This document shows positions 19,501 through 30,546 of a stretch of DNA of 64,000 nucleotides, one piece after another. A program made the position numbers and the translations under genes. How positions within the stretch are numbered: position 1 is the stretch's first letter; the number at the start of each line of letters is the position of its first letter. The notes beneath the pieces were generated by a model, which saw only the letters and a program-made list of their open reading frames with translations, ran no database searches and was not told the DNA's origin. The DNA is taken from contig NZ_QQOH01000001.1 in assembly GCF_003345655.1 (NCBI RefSeq), positions 62,001 to 126,000 of the forward strand. The letters run 5' to 3'. This DNA is from Motiliproteus coralliicola (GTDB lineage Bacteria; Pseudomonadota; Gammaproteobacteria; Pseudomonadales; Balneatricaceae).

Positions 19501-21763
19501 CTTGAACCTTGATGGTCAAGCTGGTGGCTTCTGTCGGGCCGGTCTCATCGACGGCAAATTCCAAGTAGGCACTCCCTACGGTGCTGCCTTGATTGAGCTG
19601 AACATTGTTGAACCGGATGCCGATGGTTTGGGATGAGCCGTCGGTGACCAGTTCAAGGTCGGTGCTGCTGAGATTGACGTTGCCACTGCTGCTCTGCTCA
19701 GCATCATCGCTACTGCTGTCGACCCGAACGCCGAACTCTTGGTTCATACAGCCGGTAGGGGCACTGGCAGGATCGTAGGTGATGTTCAGTTGGGCCGCCT
19801 GGCTGGGACTGTTTTCGTAGGATTTGGCGGTGCGAAGTCCTGTGCCACTGATGATCAACGACATGCTGTTGCCGCCGCACCAGCCGCTGCGATCGACGAT
19901 CTCTTGAATAATGCTGGTCAGGTCGGGCGCCTGATATTCGGTGCCGTCACTCCAGGCGCTGAGCGTGCCGGCAGCGTTCCAGCCGACGTTGGCGGTGGTG
20001 CGAGGGCGGTTCGTACTATCCAAATCGTTCGCGCTGGTGCTGAACTGGGCGCTGTTGTCTGCACCTTCACCATGGAAGACCAGATTGGTACTGAGGCTAT
20101 TGGAGGCGCCGGCGGTCAGCGACAAGCTGGCCGAGCTGATGGTTGCGCCTTGGGGGATGTTGATGCTGTTGAAGCGAAGCCCCAGAGTTTGGTTCTCTGT
20201 AGTACTGCTACCGAGACTGTAGGTGATCAACAGTTGAGCCGCAGAGCTGCTGTCGCCCTTGTGGGATTCGATGGTTCGGTAGCCTGAGCCGCTGCTGTGC
20301 TCGACAATAAATGCCATCGAATTGCCGGAACTCCAGCTGCTGCGGTTGACGATCTCCTGCACGATACCGCTGAGGTTGGGGCTATAAAGATTATTACCTT
20401 CGGCCGGGTTGGTGTTGATCGCCCAGCTGCTGTTGGCGCTGGTTTTGGTTCGGCTGGTGACATTGTTTGAGTTGGTGAAGGTGGTCGGTGAATCCGCATC
20501 TTCACCCGAAATCAACAAGGTGACGTCATTTGGGTTCTCGTCATCGATCTCAAAGACCAGCCGTGCGTCGGTAATGGTGGCTCCGCTTGGAACGTTTACG
20601 CCGGTAAAGCGGAAGCCGACTGGGTTGCCGCTCTCGGAGATATTGATCTTCTGAATATTGGTGCCGACGTTGCCATTACTGGCCTGGACGGCGTTGTCGG
20701 TGTCGCTGTTAATGCGATTGTTGATCTGAGTAGTGTTCAGGGTGGTGTAGGTTACATTGAGCTTAGGTGCGATCAGGGCACCGCCGTCGTAGCTTTCCGG
20801 CCAGCGGACACCGGTGCCGCTGACGTGTTCGATGATAAAGGCGATTGCATTGTTGTCGGACCAACCACCACGATCCACCAGTTCTTGAATTACTGCGCTC
20901 AAGTTGGGGGTCGTCAGGGTGGCGCCGACGGCCGGGTTGTCGGTGATGGCCCAGGTGACGTTGGCGGTGGTTTTGCTACGACTGCTGATATTGTAGGAGC
21001 TGCTGGTGAAACCGGGAGGATCATCGTGTGCCTGTGCCGATACCAGCACTGTGACTGGATCGGCGGACACGGCTTGTTGTTCATCGATGGTGAACTCGAT
21101 GCTGGCACTGGTAATGGTTGCGCCAGAAGGAACGTTAACATCGGCAAACCGAATGCCGACCAGCTGTGGCGTGCTGCCGTTGGCTTTGGTCAGCTCCAGA
21201 TCTCCACTGGTGAGATACATCATGGTGCCGGTTGAAGAGTTCTCTTCAGCATCATCGGCACTGGTTTGTACTCGGGTGGAAATGGTGGTTGTGGCAGGGA
21301 TGGTGGTTCGGGTCATCTCCAGAAGCAACGAACTTCGGTCCATCACACCGCTGGTGGACATCTCGACATCGTCGTTGCCGCTGCTGATCCGGGAGCTGGT
21401 AGAGCCGTTCAGTGCATCCTGCTGAACCGTGCTGGTCAGCGTGGCATCAATATCGGTGACCGGGTAGAGAATCGGGCCACCGGGGTTGGAGAAACGCATC
21501 AGCCCCACGTTGACATCCTGGATATTGTTGAGGATATCGATCAGTGAACTCTTCATTCGATCAAGGCGGGTGGTGCTACCGCCATCGGTACTGGTCATCG
21601 ATCCCGAGGTGTCGAGAACAAACAGGACGTTGGGCTTGACGGTGACATTGGTGCTACCGCCGAAGTAGATCTCAGTGTCGTCGGCCCAAACCGGTGTGGC
21701 TATCAGCCAGCTGCAAAGGAAGCTGCCGAGTACTGTCCGTAGGTTGTGATCGAAGACTTTCAT
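16565..21763 (-). CDS. pilY1: PilY1-type pilus tip adhesin with four inserted modules
   Basis: 1732-residue secreted protein; P. aeruginosa PilY1 has about 1160. Signal peptide to about residue 27. A von Willebrand A domain begins at VLFVLDTSGSM: MIDAS residues Asp51, Ser53 and Ser55, then Thr874 in SGTPIVDAL and Asp967 in LLTDG. Between the two halves lie four tandem modules (about 164-845; see the repeat entry). The C-terminal half is the PilY1 beta-propeller (PLHSRPELVTYAG, FFGTNEGFIHAVDINTG, YAGMRRGGRNYYALDV). Three calcium-loop-like sites are visible: Asp1309-Asp1318, Asp1449-Asp1457 and Asp1669-Asp1680. In Pseudomonas PilY1 sits at the pilus tip, supports adhesion and surface sensing, and a propeller calcium site controls retraction. 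Expressed between pilX and pilE; overlaps pilE by 4 bases. Confidence 0.93.
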   Translation of the reverse strand: MKVFDHNLRTVLGSFLCSWLIATPVWADDTEIYFGGSTNVTVKPNVLFVLDTSGSMTSTDGGSTTRLDRMKSSLIDILNNIQDVNVGLMRFSNPGGPILYPVTDIDATLTSTVQQDALNGSTSSRISSGNDDVEMSTSGVMDRSSLLLEMTRTTIPATTTISTRVQTSADDAEENSSTGTMMYLTSGDLELTKANGSTPQLVGIRFADVNVPSGATITSASIEFTIDEQQAVSADPVTVLVSAQAHDDPPGFTSSSYNISSRSKTTANVTWAITDNPAVGATLTTPNLSAVIQELVDRGGWSDNNAIAFIIEHVSGTGVRWPESYDGGALIAPKLNVTYTTLNTTQINNRINSDTDNAVQASNGNVGTNIQKINISESGNPVGFRFTGVNVPSGATITDARLVFEIDDENPNDVTLLISGEDADSPTTFTNSNNVTSRTKTSANSSWAINTNPAEGNNLYSPNLSGIVQEIVNRSSWSSGNSMAFIVEHSSGSGYRTIESHKGDSSSAAQLLITYSLGSSTTENQTLGLRFNSINIPQGATISSASLSLTAGASNSLSTNLVFHGEGADNSAQFSTSANDLDSTNRPRTTANVGWNAAGTLSAWSDGTEYQAPDLTSIIQEIVDRSGWCGGNSMSLIISGTGLRTAKSYENSPSQAAQLNITYDPASAPTGCMNQEFGVRVDSSSDDAEQSSSGNVNLSSTDLELVTDGSSQTIGIRFNNVQLNQGSTVGSAYLEFAVDETGPTEATSLTIKVQDDSNPATFTTAANNIGSRSTTGNVGWTITDPWSTEHEIIRSPDISSLVNAVLARGDWVPGNSMAFIISGSGERVAESYDGSNLAPRLVYYADPSTVPVSSNTVRSKLIEQVNNLEHKSGTPIVDALYEAALYYRGDAVDYGKVRGGGDDSAQSKTRVSHPNSYTGGTLVRPTGCNEDDLGNTVCADEEITGSPMYTSPITESCQSNHIVLLTDGYASVNTSAAKVRTLTGDSSCIDSGSKACGPELISYLKNSDQHSLANDQHITTHTIGFNFSEQWLRNLANTGGGGFYEADSAAELTNAFDTIIKTVKAANTTFVEPSVTINQFNRFAHRDDVYFALFKPMETAKWFGNLKKYQLKGNPATLYDSQNPQQPAIDPTTGFFSIDSQSFWSQDEDGNQVEKGGAASKLPTTRKIYSLIDTTKALTADENKVHESNSLITLSMLDIASQDATYRTNLLKWTRGLDENDAPRYELGDPLHSRPELVTYAGLSNPIESTIFFGTNEGFIHAVDINTGIEQFAFIPQELLGNLDTYYTNLSVDPRPYGMDGGITLWTKDHNKDGDLKDTGDFAYLYAGMRRGGRNYYALDVTNLNAPTFKWQISGGSGDFVDLGQTWSQPVKSKIKLGSTVYDVLIFGGGYDTNQDNVTVRTADGVGNAIYIVDANTGALIWSAGNHSAHDETHADMDYSIPSKINVIDMNRDGMADQLYVGDMGGQIWRIDLDNTVSESQLNLFGTITKIADLAGSYDSNGSAIAAQSADNRRFYYPPDLALAVEGSDRYLSLAIGSGYRAHPLNTAIEDRFYMIKLFDTHAPPSSWTTLTEADLYDTTNNYISEGDDAQKNEAAVALSNSDVARKDGWMIRMTNSGEKVLAGSATIQNQIVFTTYEPTAPSSGSCNPAQGTSRAYLVSLFDATPMLDINGDGNTNAADRVIQLQIGSIPATPTVIDTLESKPTVWVGPERLDQVNTDVESVRTYWIEVNE
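19229..21274 (-). repeat. Four tandem ~150-180 residue modules inside PilY1
   Basis: Modules span about residues 164-342, 350-516, 517-664 and 679-845 (bases 21274-20738, 20716-20216, 20215-19772, 19729-19229). Each has the same order of landmarks: G(I/F/L)RF....(V/I)(N/Q)(V/I/L)..G(A/S)T(I/V), then (S/N)R.(K/R/T)TT.N..W, then P(N/D)(L/I)S..(I/V).E(I/L)V.R..W..(G/N)N(S/A)(M/I)(A/S)(F/L)II, then (E/K)SY(D/E). Modules 1, 2 and 4 also have a header resembling DDAE.SSG. Divergence is high, so they are old duplications. The alternating strand pattern suggests a beta-sandwich resembling DNRLRE/CBM-type domains, which is inference. Confidence 0.85.
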
Positions 21764-21790
21764 AACATCTCTCCAACCGGGCGTTCCCGG

Positions 21791-22264
21791 TTATTGGTCA
21801 TCCGTGGAAGCGACAAAGCTGACGCGGTAGTAGCCCTGCCGGATCAATGTGCTGGCATTCATGTCGGTCATTTCGCCGGTACCATGCACTTCGTACATAT
21901 AGGTTGAGGCGGTACCTATCGAGTTGCCTGGGGCAATACCCTCACCAACAAACTCGGTCTGAGCAGTGGCAGTAACCCCCGAAGTGCTCATCGATACCGT
22001 GACGCTCGAAGACAGGTTGTTACTGTTGTCGATCGCGTCGAACATCATCTGGTCTTCATTGATGGCAAATTCGACCGCACTTTCAGCTGCCTGGAAGGTT
22101 CGGTTATAGGTCTGCGCATTGGCCGCCATCTTCTCTTCGAAACTTGAGGTTTTGGTTGAGGTGGCGGCAATCAGGGTCACCACCACGATAACCAGCAGGC
22201 AAACCACCAACACCACGCCTTTCTGGCGCTGTCGGTTGGGTCGATGGTTGGGGATCTGACTCAT
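21791..22264 (-). CDS. pilX: Type IV pilus assembly protein PilX
   Basis: Minor pilin of the PilX/GspK-like class. The leader ends QRQKG, followed by VVLVVCLLVIVVVTLIAATS; as is usual for PilX, the Glu5 of other pilins is absent. The conserved N-terminal stretch EEKMAANAQTYNRTFQAAESAVEFA is the family hallmark. The rest is a small globular domain. It overlaps pilW by 4 bases (ATGA), with pilY1 27 bases downstream. In Pseudomonas it is part of the priming complex that connects PilY1 to the pilus. Confidence 0.9.
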   Translation of the reverse strand: MSQIPNHRPNRQRQKGVVLVVCLLVIVVVTLIAATSTKTSSFEEKMAANAQTYNRTFQAAESAVEFAINEDQMMFDAIDNSNNLSSSVTVSMSTSGVTATAQTEFVGEGIAPGNSIGTASTYMYEVHGTGEMTDMNASTLIRQGYYRVSFVASTDDQ

Positions 22265-23391
22265 TGCCGGTTCCTCAAAACGATGGTGCTGGTGAAAGCC
22301 AACCGCAGCCGTCGGTCCACCGTGTGGGTTGCGATTGCACTGGTTGTGCCTAAGGGTTCGATATCGTTCCCGGGAAGGCGGTATGTGTCGTTGTCCGGAT
22401 CGGTCAGAATCTCCTCAGATGAGCTGACCAGCAGGCCGATTCGCACTGCATCTACCTCAGCAAAGTCCAGATTTCCGTCGGTGGCGTCGACAAAGCGCAG
22501 GTTGCCGTCAGCCAGCCGTTGACCGTAGAGAATCTGCAACTGCTCGATCCCTTCGACCAGCTCCACTTCTCTTCCAGTGACATAACTGCCGGTACCGGTG
22601 CCATCATGGAAGGTGCTGTCGAACTGATACAACGAGTAGATCGGGTTACCACGGTTGGTATTGCGACCGGTGTCCTTGGTGTAAAACGCCAGCGCCTCGA
22701 AGCTCATCACTTCGGAGTCCTCTCCGTAGGGTTTACTAAGGAAATTGCTAGTATTGTGTGAACTGGAGTGTGTAATGGTGGTTTTGTTGTCGGTATCCTT
22801 GGGCAAATTGACGATTCGGAACATATCGGCATTTTCACAGTCGGAGACTACTGCGATGTCGTACTTATTCAGGCCGATGCTGTTATCGTCGATTTTGATT
22901 TCTGCGCTCACAGAACTGCAGGAGTTGCCGCCACCGGGGCAGATTACGTTAACTCCGGTAGGGGAAACGTACTGTACATAGATGACGTCGCTCCCTACAT
23001 GAACGCCGTTGATCGGTGCAAGATAGTTGTCGCGGTTCACTGTATTCCAGCCGCTGTGCTGGGTCTCATAGCCCAAAATGGCTCGGCCTGTGAGATCGCC
23101 GGTCGGGGCGTTATTGGCGATGATATTCATATCGACGATCTCAAAGTCGATACAGCCCTGATAGCCAGCCATCCGAATATGGCGGGTCAGGATATCCATT
23201 GCCAGGCGACCGTTCTCCTGTACCCGGGCATAAGCATGAGCGATACGGTCGGTGCCGCTGGAACCGACGAAAACTTCGAACACACCCAGCATCAATAGCG
23301 AGCTGACCACTAGCGCGATCATCAGCTCGACCAGTGACAAGCCTTTTTGTTGCTTGCGGGTCCGATCATTTTTTGGCTGGAGTCTTTGCAT
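22261..23391 (-). CDS. pilW: Type IV pilus assembly protein PilW
   Basis: Large minor pilin (376 residues). The prepilin site KG/LSLVELMIALVVSSLL has Glu at mature position 5. The start is set at ATG 23391, preceded by GAGG with 6-base spacing and two bases after the pilV stop; an upstream extension inside pilV would add ~31 unlikely residues. A C-terminal region typical of PilW (EGIEQLQILYGQR) is present, with paired cysteines in the mid region (ICPGGGNSC). It probably caps the minor pilin tip with PilX, PilV and FimT. Confidence 0.9.
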   Translation of the reverse strand: MQRLQPKNDRTRKQQKGLSLVELMIALVVSSLLMLGVFEVFVGSSGTDRIAHAYARVQENGRLAMDILTRHIRMAGYQGCIDFEIVDMNIIANNAPTGDLTGRAILGYETQHSGWNTVNRDNYLAPINGVHVGSDVIYVQYVSPTGVNVICPGGGNSCSSVSAEIKIDDNSIGLNKYDIAVVSDCENADMFRIVNLPKDTDNKTTITHSSSHNTSNFLSKPYGEDSEVMSFEALAFYTKDTGRNTNRGNPIYSLYQFDSTFHDGTGTGSYVTGREVELVEGIEQLQILYGQRLADGNLRFVDATDGNLDFAEVDAVRIGLLVSSSEEILTDPDNDTYRLPGNDIEPLGTTSAIATHTVDRRLRLAFTSTIVLRNRQ

Positions 23392-23393
23392 AG

Positions 23394-23972
23394 CTACCTC
23401 GTGGCGTTGAAGTCCAGCGTAAAGGTTTTGGTGCTGTCCGCTTTGTTGCTGTCGGTGCTGACGTTCCAGTCCAGCTCCTGCCAACTGACCGAGACGGAAA
23501 AGCTTGAACCGCTGGCGGTTACAACCCCAGCGCCACCGGGTATTAGACTGCGGTAATTACTGCCATCCTGGCCAACCCCGGTGATATCAACAAAGTTCTC
23601 TGCCCATTCGCGAAGGTCGATATCTCGAAGTTGTTCGGCTGTGCAGCCGGAATTATTGGTTGCGCAGCTGCTGCTGGATGGCGTTGCCATGCTGCTGGTG
23701 CTGATACTGTAGCGGTCGCTGTCACCGGTGGCATAAACCGCGTTGAGGCGGATACGGTCGGCGATATCGTAGGCCAGCAGGCTGGCCTGGGTTCGGTAGT
23801 AGGCGCTGCGGTTGGTCTGTAGTCCGGTGATCTGCAGAGCGGTGGCGCCAAGAAGGGTGGTGACCAGCAGTACCAGCGCAATCAGCACCTCCATCATGCT
23901 GACGCCGCGCTGTTGGTTGATGCGATTGAATCTCTTCAGACGTTGTAGTGGTGGACGGGTTGATATCAGCAT
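23394..23972 (-). CDS. pilV: Type IV pilus modification protein PilV
   Basis: 192-residue minor pilin. The leader ends QQRG, followed by VSMMEVLIALVLLVTTLLGA with Glu at mature position 5; the conserved LQTNRSAYYRTQASLLAYDIADRIR segment marks PilV. Two cysteines (CATNNSGC) form a probable disulfide. It overlaps the end of fimT by 7 bases and is followed 2 bases later by pilW, so the operon is tightly coupled. Confidence 0.9.
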   Translation of the reverse strand: MLISTRPPLQRLKRFNRINQQRGVSMMEVLIALVLLVTTLLGATALQITGLQTNRSAYYRTQASLLAYDIADRIRLNAVYATGDSDRYSISTSSMATPSSSSCATNNSGCTAEQLRDIDLREWAENFVDITGVGQDGSNYRSLIPGGAGVVTASGSSFSVSVSWQELDWNVSTDSNKADSTKTFTLDFNATR

Positions 23973-24568
23973 GAGATCTCCCCGGTCGCGCCTTGGTGGT
24001 TGTTGAGGGTGTTGTCGCCATCTTCATCGACTGCTAGGCGGGAGACGCCGGAAATATTGACCACGATAGCACGGGCTTCGGAGACTCCCCGATCGTCACA
24101 AAGCGTAAAAGTGCCAGCGCTGGAGTCTGTGTCGAGCAAAAAACCGGTGGAGGCAAACTGAAGTCGGCCAAGATTGGTGCCGCCGAAGCCCGAAGCGCGC
24201 AGGTTGTTGCCGCCAATCAACGGCTCCTGATAATGAAGCAGTTGATCGTCGCCATCGATCACGGCATTACCGCCGTTGTTGCTGTCGGTAAACAGGATCC
24301 AGCCGGCTTCCCAGTTAGTGGTGTTGCAGTTGCTGCCGTTGTCGCTGGCACAAAGGGTAACGATACCGCGGCGATTGGCGGCTTCGCCACGAGCCATATG
24401 GATGACACCGATCAGGGTGTTGATCTGGCTGGTTAAGCGGTTGTCCTGAATAAAACTACTAAAGCCGGGTGCGACCAGGCCTGCCAGGATGGCAATCAGA
24501 GATACGGTGATCAGCAGCTCTATCAGTGTGAAGCCTTTTTGCACGGTCTTATTCCAGGGTTTGGGCAC
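23966..24568 (-). CDS. Minor pilin FimT/FimU (GspH family)
   Basis: First gene of the minor pilin operon. The cleavage site KG/FTLIELLITVSLIAILAG has the canonical Phe1 and Glu5; the downstream GspH domain contains LTSQINTLIGVIHMARGEA and cysteine pairs (CASDNGSNC). The start codon is GTG 24568; no strong ribosome site is visible. It corresponds to fimU in Pseudomonas (fimU-pilV-W-X-Y1-E). FimT proteins in some bacteria bind DNA during natural transformation, but which role applies here cannot be decided from sequence. Confidence 0.88.
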   Translation of the reverse strand: MPKPWNKTVQKGFTLIELLITVSLIAILAGLVAPGFSSFIQDNRLTSQINTLIGVIHMARGEAANRRGIVTLCASDNGSNCNTTNWEAGWILFTDSNNGGNAVIDGDDQLLHYQEPLIGGNNLRASGFGGTNLGRLQFASTGFLLDTDSSAGTFTLCDDRGVSEARAIVVNISGVSRLAVDEDGDNTLNNHQGATGEISC

Positions 24569-24611
24569 AGTTGGGGCTATACAAGCTAAAGGGTAGCGGC
24601 TAAGTCGTTTT

Positions 24612-24674
24612 CAAACGTTGATCTGGCGCACTGTCTACCGACTAGGCCGTTGAGATAGATCAATAAAACGTTTG
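24612..24674. repeat. Interrupted inverted repeat upstream of fimT
   Basis: CAAACGTTGATCT at 24612-24624 is complementary, with a four-base interruption, to AGATCAA (24657-24663) plus ACGTTTG (24668-24674). The centre is ~32 bases. It lies between the end of holA and the start of fimT, both read leftward, and could be an operator, a leader hairpin for the pilus operon or a weak terminator of holA. No T-run follows. Confidence 0.5.
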
Positions 24675-24702
24675 TTTGAAAGCGTTGAGGATAGTGCTGA
24701 GG

Positions 24703-25725
24703 TTAGTCGATCAGGTCGGCTAGGCAGGGCTGGCCACAGAGCTGCAGGCTCAATTCGGCCAGTTGTTGCCAAGGGTCTTGATTACACATTCCCTTGATCG
24801 ACTGGTCGATGGCCGCGCAAAGCTGGAGCATTCGATTGAGCTGTAGAGGTTGCAGGCGTTTCAGGGCCTGACCAACCAGCGCTTGGCGCTTGCCGAAGAT
24901 TCGCTGCTTTTTGAACAGCGCATCGTTCAGAGGGCCCGGGTGCTGTTTGAGTTCACTCAGTTTACGAACTTCCCAGCTAAGGCTACCGAGAATTTGGATC
25001 GGCTCAACGCCTTCGCCGCGTAGTCCCTGCAGTACCCTGAGGCAGCGACTGCTGTTACCCGCCAATGCTGCATCGACGAGCGCAAAGGTATCGTATCGGG
25101 CGTTGTTGGCAACGCCTCCGCCGACCAGCTGTTCGCTAAGGCTGTTGTCGGGGCTGAGTAGTTTGAGCTTCTCGATCTCCTGCACCGCCGCGAGCAGGTT
25201 GCCTTCGACGCGATCGGCCAGAAGTTGAGCGGCATCCGGATCGATGGATAGTCCCAGACCACGACAGCGCTGCTGGATCCAGCCTGGCAGTCGATTGGCC
25301 TCCACCGGCCAGAATTGCAGGATCGCCCCGGCTTTATCGATCGCTTTGAACCAGCTGCTGCGTTGTGCGCTGGCATCGAGTCGAGGGCAGTAGATCAGGA
25401 TCAGAGTGTCTTCGGGAGCTGGCGCCAACAACCGGTTGAGGGTTTCGGCACCTTTGGTACCGGGCTTTCCGTTGGGAATATGCAGCTCGATAAGTCGTCG
25501 CTCTGCAAACAGCGATAGGCTCTGACTGCTCTCGAGCAGACTGTCCCAGCTGAAACCGGGTTCGGCATGAAACACCTCGCGCTCGCTGAACCCCTGCTGA
25601 CGGGCGGCGGCGCGAAGTTGATCTCCCGCCTCCTGAACCAGCAGGGGTTCATCACCGGTCAGCAGGTACACCGGTTGCAACGGTTGCTTCAGGTGGCTGC
25701 CGAGCTGCTCCGGTTTGAGTTTCAT
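24703..25725 (-). CDS. holA: DNA polymerase III delta subunit
   Basis: Opens the beta sliding clamp during clamp loading. The 340-residue length fits, and QPVYLLTGDEPLLVQEAGDQLR at the start is the family signature (AAA+ like fold, no P-loop needed); the collar domain at the C-terminus is recognisable in ALKRLQPLQLNRMLQL. It is the last of the leftward trio leuS-lptE-holA, 9 bases downstream of lptE. Confidence 0.95.
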   Translation of the reverse strand: MKLKPEQLGSHLKQPLQPVYLLTGDEPLLVQEAGDQLRAAARQQGFSEREVFHAEPGFSWDSLLESSQSLSLFAERRLIELHIPNGKPGTKGAETLNRLLAPAPEDTLILIYCPRLDASAQRSSWFKAIDKAGAILQFWPVEANRLPGWIQQRCRGLGLSIDPDAAQLLADRVEGNLLAAVQEIEKLKLLSPDNSLSEQLVGGGVANNARYDTFALVDAALAGNSSRCLRVLQGLRGEGVEPIQILGSLSWEVRKLSELKQHPGPLNDALFKKQRIFGKRQALVGQALKRLQPLQLNRMLQLCAAIDQSIKGMCNQDPWQQLAELSLQLCGQPCLADLID

Positions 25726-25734
25726 GGTGCGTTA

Positions 25735-26244
25735 TCAGCGGCTCTGCTGTTCGGCCAGGCTCAGATAGCGCCGAACCAGCTGGCCAGCCAGAGTCTGACG
25801 CATCTCTTTGCGTAACAGCGCCTCTTCGGCCTCTTTGGCGTTAACGCTGTTTTCGTCGTAGTCGTAGGTACGCTCGGTATAGAGTTCGGTTTCCGGAATC
25901 GCCACCTCGCCGTCACTGTCCAGAATCTGGTAGCGAAGCCGGGCGCGCAGTTCGTACTCTTCCACTTTAGCGCGAGTATTGAGCGAGGCTGAACGGCGGT
26001 CGAGGCTGTCGGAGATCAGCTCGATCGTGTAGGGCGCTTGCTGGGCCGAGTCGACCAGGCTAACCCCACTACTCTTCAGGGTCCGTTCGACGGTCTGATA
26101 CATCGCGCTGCGCTCATTACCTTGCAGATGCAGGGTTCTGAGCTCGTCTGGGATCGGAGTCACACCACGCAGCTGGAAGCCGCAGCCGCTGAGCATCCCC
26201 AGCAGCGTCAGAGCAAACAGCGTTTTTACGGCGATTTTGAGCAT
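25735..26244 (-). CDS. lptE: LPS-assembly lipoprotein LptE
   Basis: Outer-membrane lipoprotein that plugs and supports the LptD barrel in lipopolysaccharide export. The signal peptide ends in LSGC with lipidated Cys21, followed by the conserved GFQLRG. The segment ELRTLHLQGNER and the mid-protein YELRARLRYQILD fit the family. At 169 residues its length is normal. It begins 3 bases after the leuS stop. Its essential role is known for the family and not shown here. Confidence 0.93.
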   Translation of the reverse strand: MLKIAVKTLFALTLLGMLSGCGFQLRGVTPIPDELRTLHLQGNERSAMYQTVERTLKSSGVSLVDSAQQAPYTIELISDSLDRRSASLNTRAKVEEYELRARLRYQILDSDGEVAIPETELYTERTYDYDENSVNAKEAEEALLRKEMRQTLAGQLVRRYLSLAEQQSR

Positions 26245-26246
26245 GC

Positions 26247-29507
<3,261 letters not shown>

Positions 29508-29553
29508 TTGGGTTCGGGGTCGACCTAGGGTTGGCCGTTCAAATCCATAGAAC

Positions 29554-29584
29554 AAAAAAGGCAGCCGAGTAGGCTGCCTTTTTT
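29554..29584. terminator. Bidirectional terminator between ybeL-like gene and cysH
   Basis: The stem GGCAGCC/GGCTGCC with a GAGTA loop is flanked by six A on the left and six T on the right, so the 13-base A-T extended stem works in both directions. It separates the convergent ybeL-like and cysH genes. Confidence 0.92.
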
Positions 29585-29624
29585 GTTTGAAGTGCAATTT
29601 TTTAACGCACCGGCCGAGCGCTGA

Positions 29625-30245
29625 TCAGAGTTTGGTGTGCAGACCGCACTCACGGTTGGCTAGGGCCTTGGTGGGGTCAAAATACTTGATCACGTTGGGT
29701 AGATTGTTCTCTTCCAGATAGCGCTGCATATCGGCCTCTTTCCAATGCAGCAGCGGAGCCACCTTGAGCACGCCGTTGGGGCCGGTACCGAAAATTTCCA
29801 TATCCTGACGGAAGGCGGTCTGTTCGCTGCGTACGGCAGTAAACCAGACGTCGGGCTGGTGCTCTTTCATGGCCCGGGCAAACGGTTCCAGTTTGAACTG
29901 CTCGGTGAACTCGGCGTGGCGTTCGTCATCAACGCTGGGAATGCCACCCAGAGCGGCATCGCAGCGAGCTGCGCTGACCTTGGGAGTGTACACATCGATA
30001 TTCAGGTTCAGTGCTTCGATCAGCTGTTGAGCGACCTTGTAGGTCTCCCGCGTGTTATAGCCAGAGTCGATCCAAACCACGGGAATATCGGCTTTCACCT
30101 GAACTGCCATATGCAGAATCACCGCTTCGAAAGGCCCGAAGTTGGTCGTGGTGATTGGATTCTTGGCCTGTGCAAGCGCTGATTCGATGATCTTTTGAGG
30201 CGAGGCATCTCGTAGCTCTTGGTTGGCCTTTGCAATATCTAGCAT
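29625..30245 (-). CDS. cysH: Phosphoadenylyl-sulfate reductase family protein
   Basis: Predicted to reduce activated sulfate (PAPS) to sulfite in cysteine synthesis, using thioredoxin. The phosphate loop lies in TTNFGPFEAVILHMA and the catalytic cysteine in the C-terminal ECGLHTKL. At 206 residues it is ~40 shorter than E. coli CysH. The CC...CxxC cysteines that ligate the 4Fe-4S cluster in APS reductases are absent, so the PAPS type is more likely. Upstream sulfate activation genes are not in the window. It stands alone in an AT-rich region beside a diguanylate cyclase. The start codon is ATG 30245, preceded by an AT-rich leader. Confidence 0.8.
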   Translation of the reverse strand: MLDIAKANQELRDASPQKIIESALAQAKNPITTTNFGPFEAVILHMAVQVKADIPVVWIDSGYNTRETYKVAQQLIEALNLNIDVYTPKVSAARCDAALGGIPSVDDERHAEFTEQFKLEPFARAMKEHQPDVWFTAVRSEQTAFRQDMEIFGTGPNGVLKVAPLLHWKEADMQRYLEENNLPNVIKYFDPTKALANRECGLHTKL

Positions 30246-30546
30246 TATTAATTACCGATGGCTGAACAGAATGGATTCGAAATACTAAGATTCCAAACGG
30301 TAAAAATCAATTGCCAGTAGTTGTCGAGTGTGCCTTATATGACTATTGGATAGGTAGTGTTCGAAATCTTTTAAAGTTATTCCGATATGTTATATCTGCC
30401 GGCCGGGGCGCTTTCCGGATCCAAAATCAGCTCAAGTCAGACTTTGTCATGGATAAATAGAAAAGTATTGTAGGTGATTAATAATAGTTATTTTATAACT
30501 AAATCTATCAAGAGATTAATGTTAGATTTTGCGTTATGGCTGAGAT
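30246..30546. other. AT-rich intergenic region between cysH and the GGDEF gene
   Basis: About 300 bases, clearly more AT-rich than the coding DNA around it. It contains the cysH promoter on the minus strand and the end of the GGDEF gene. I see no convincing terminator hairpin, RNA gene or small reading frame. Confidence 0.6.

Noticed and set aside
19229-21274. Tandem repeats as recent DNA duplication or CRISPR-like array
   Set aside because: Similarity is at protein level and strongly diverged; no short identical direct repeats with spacers.
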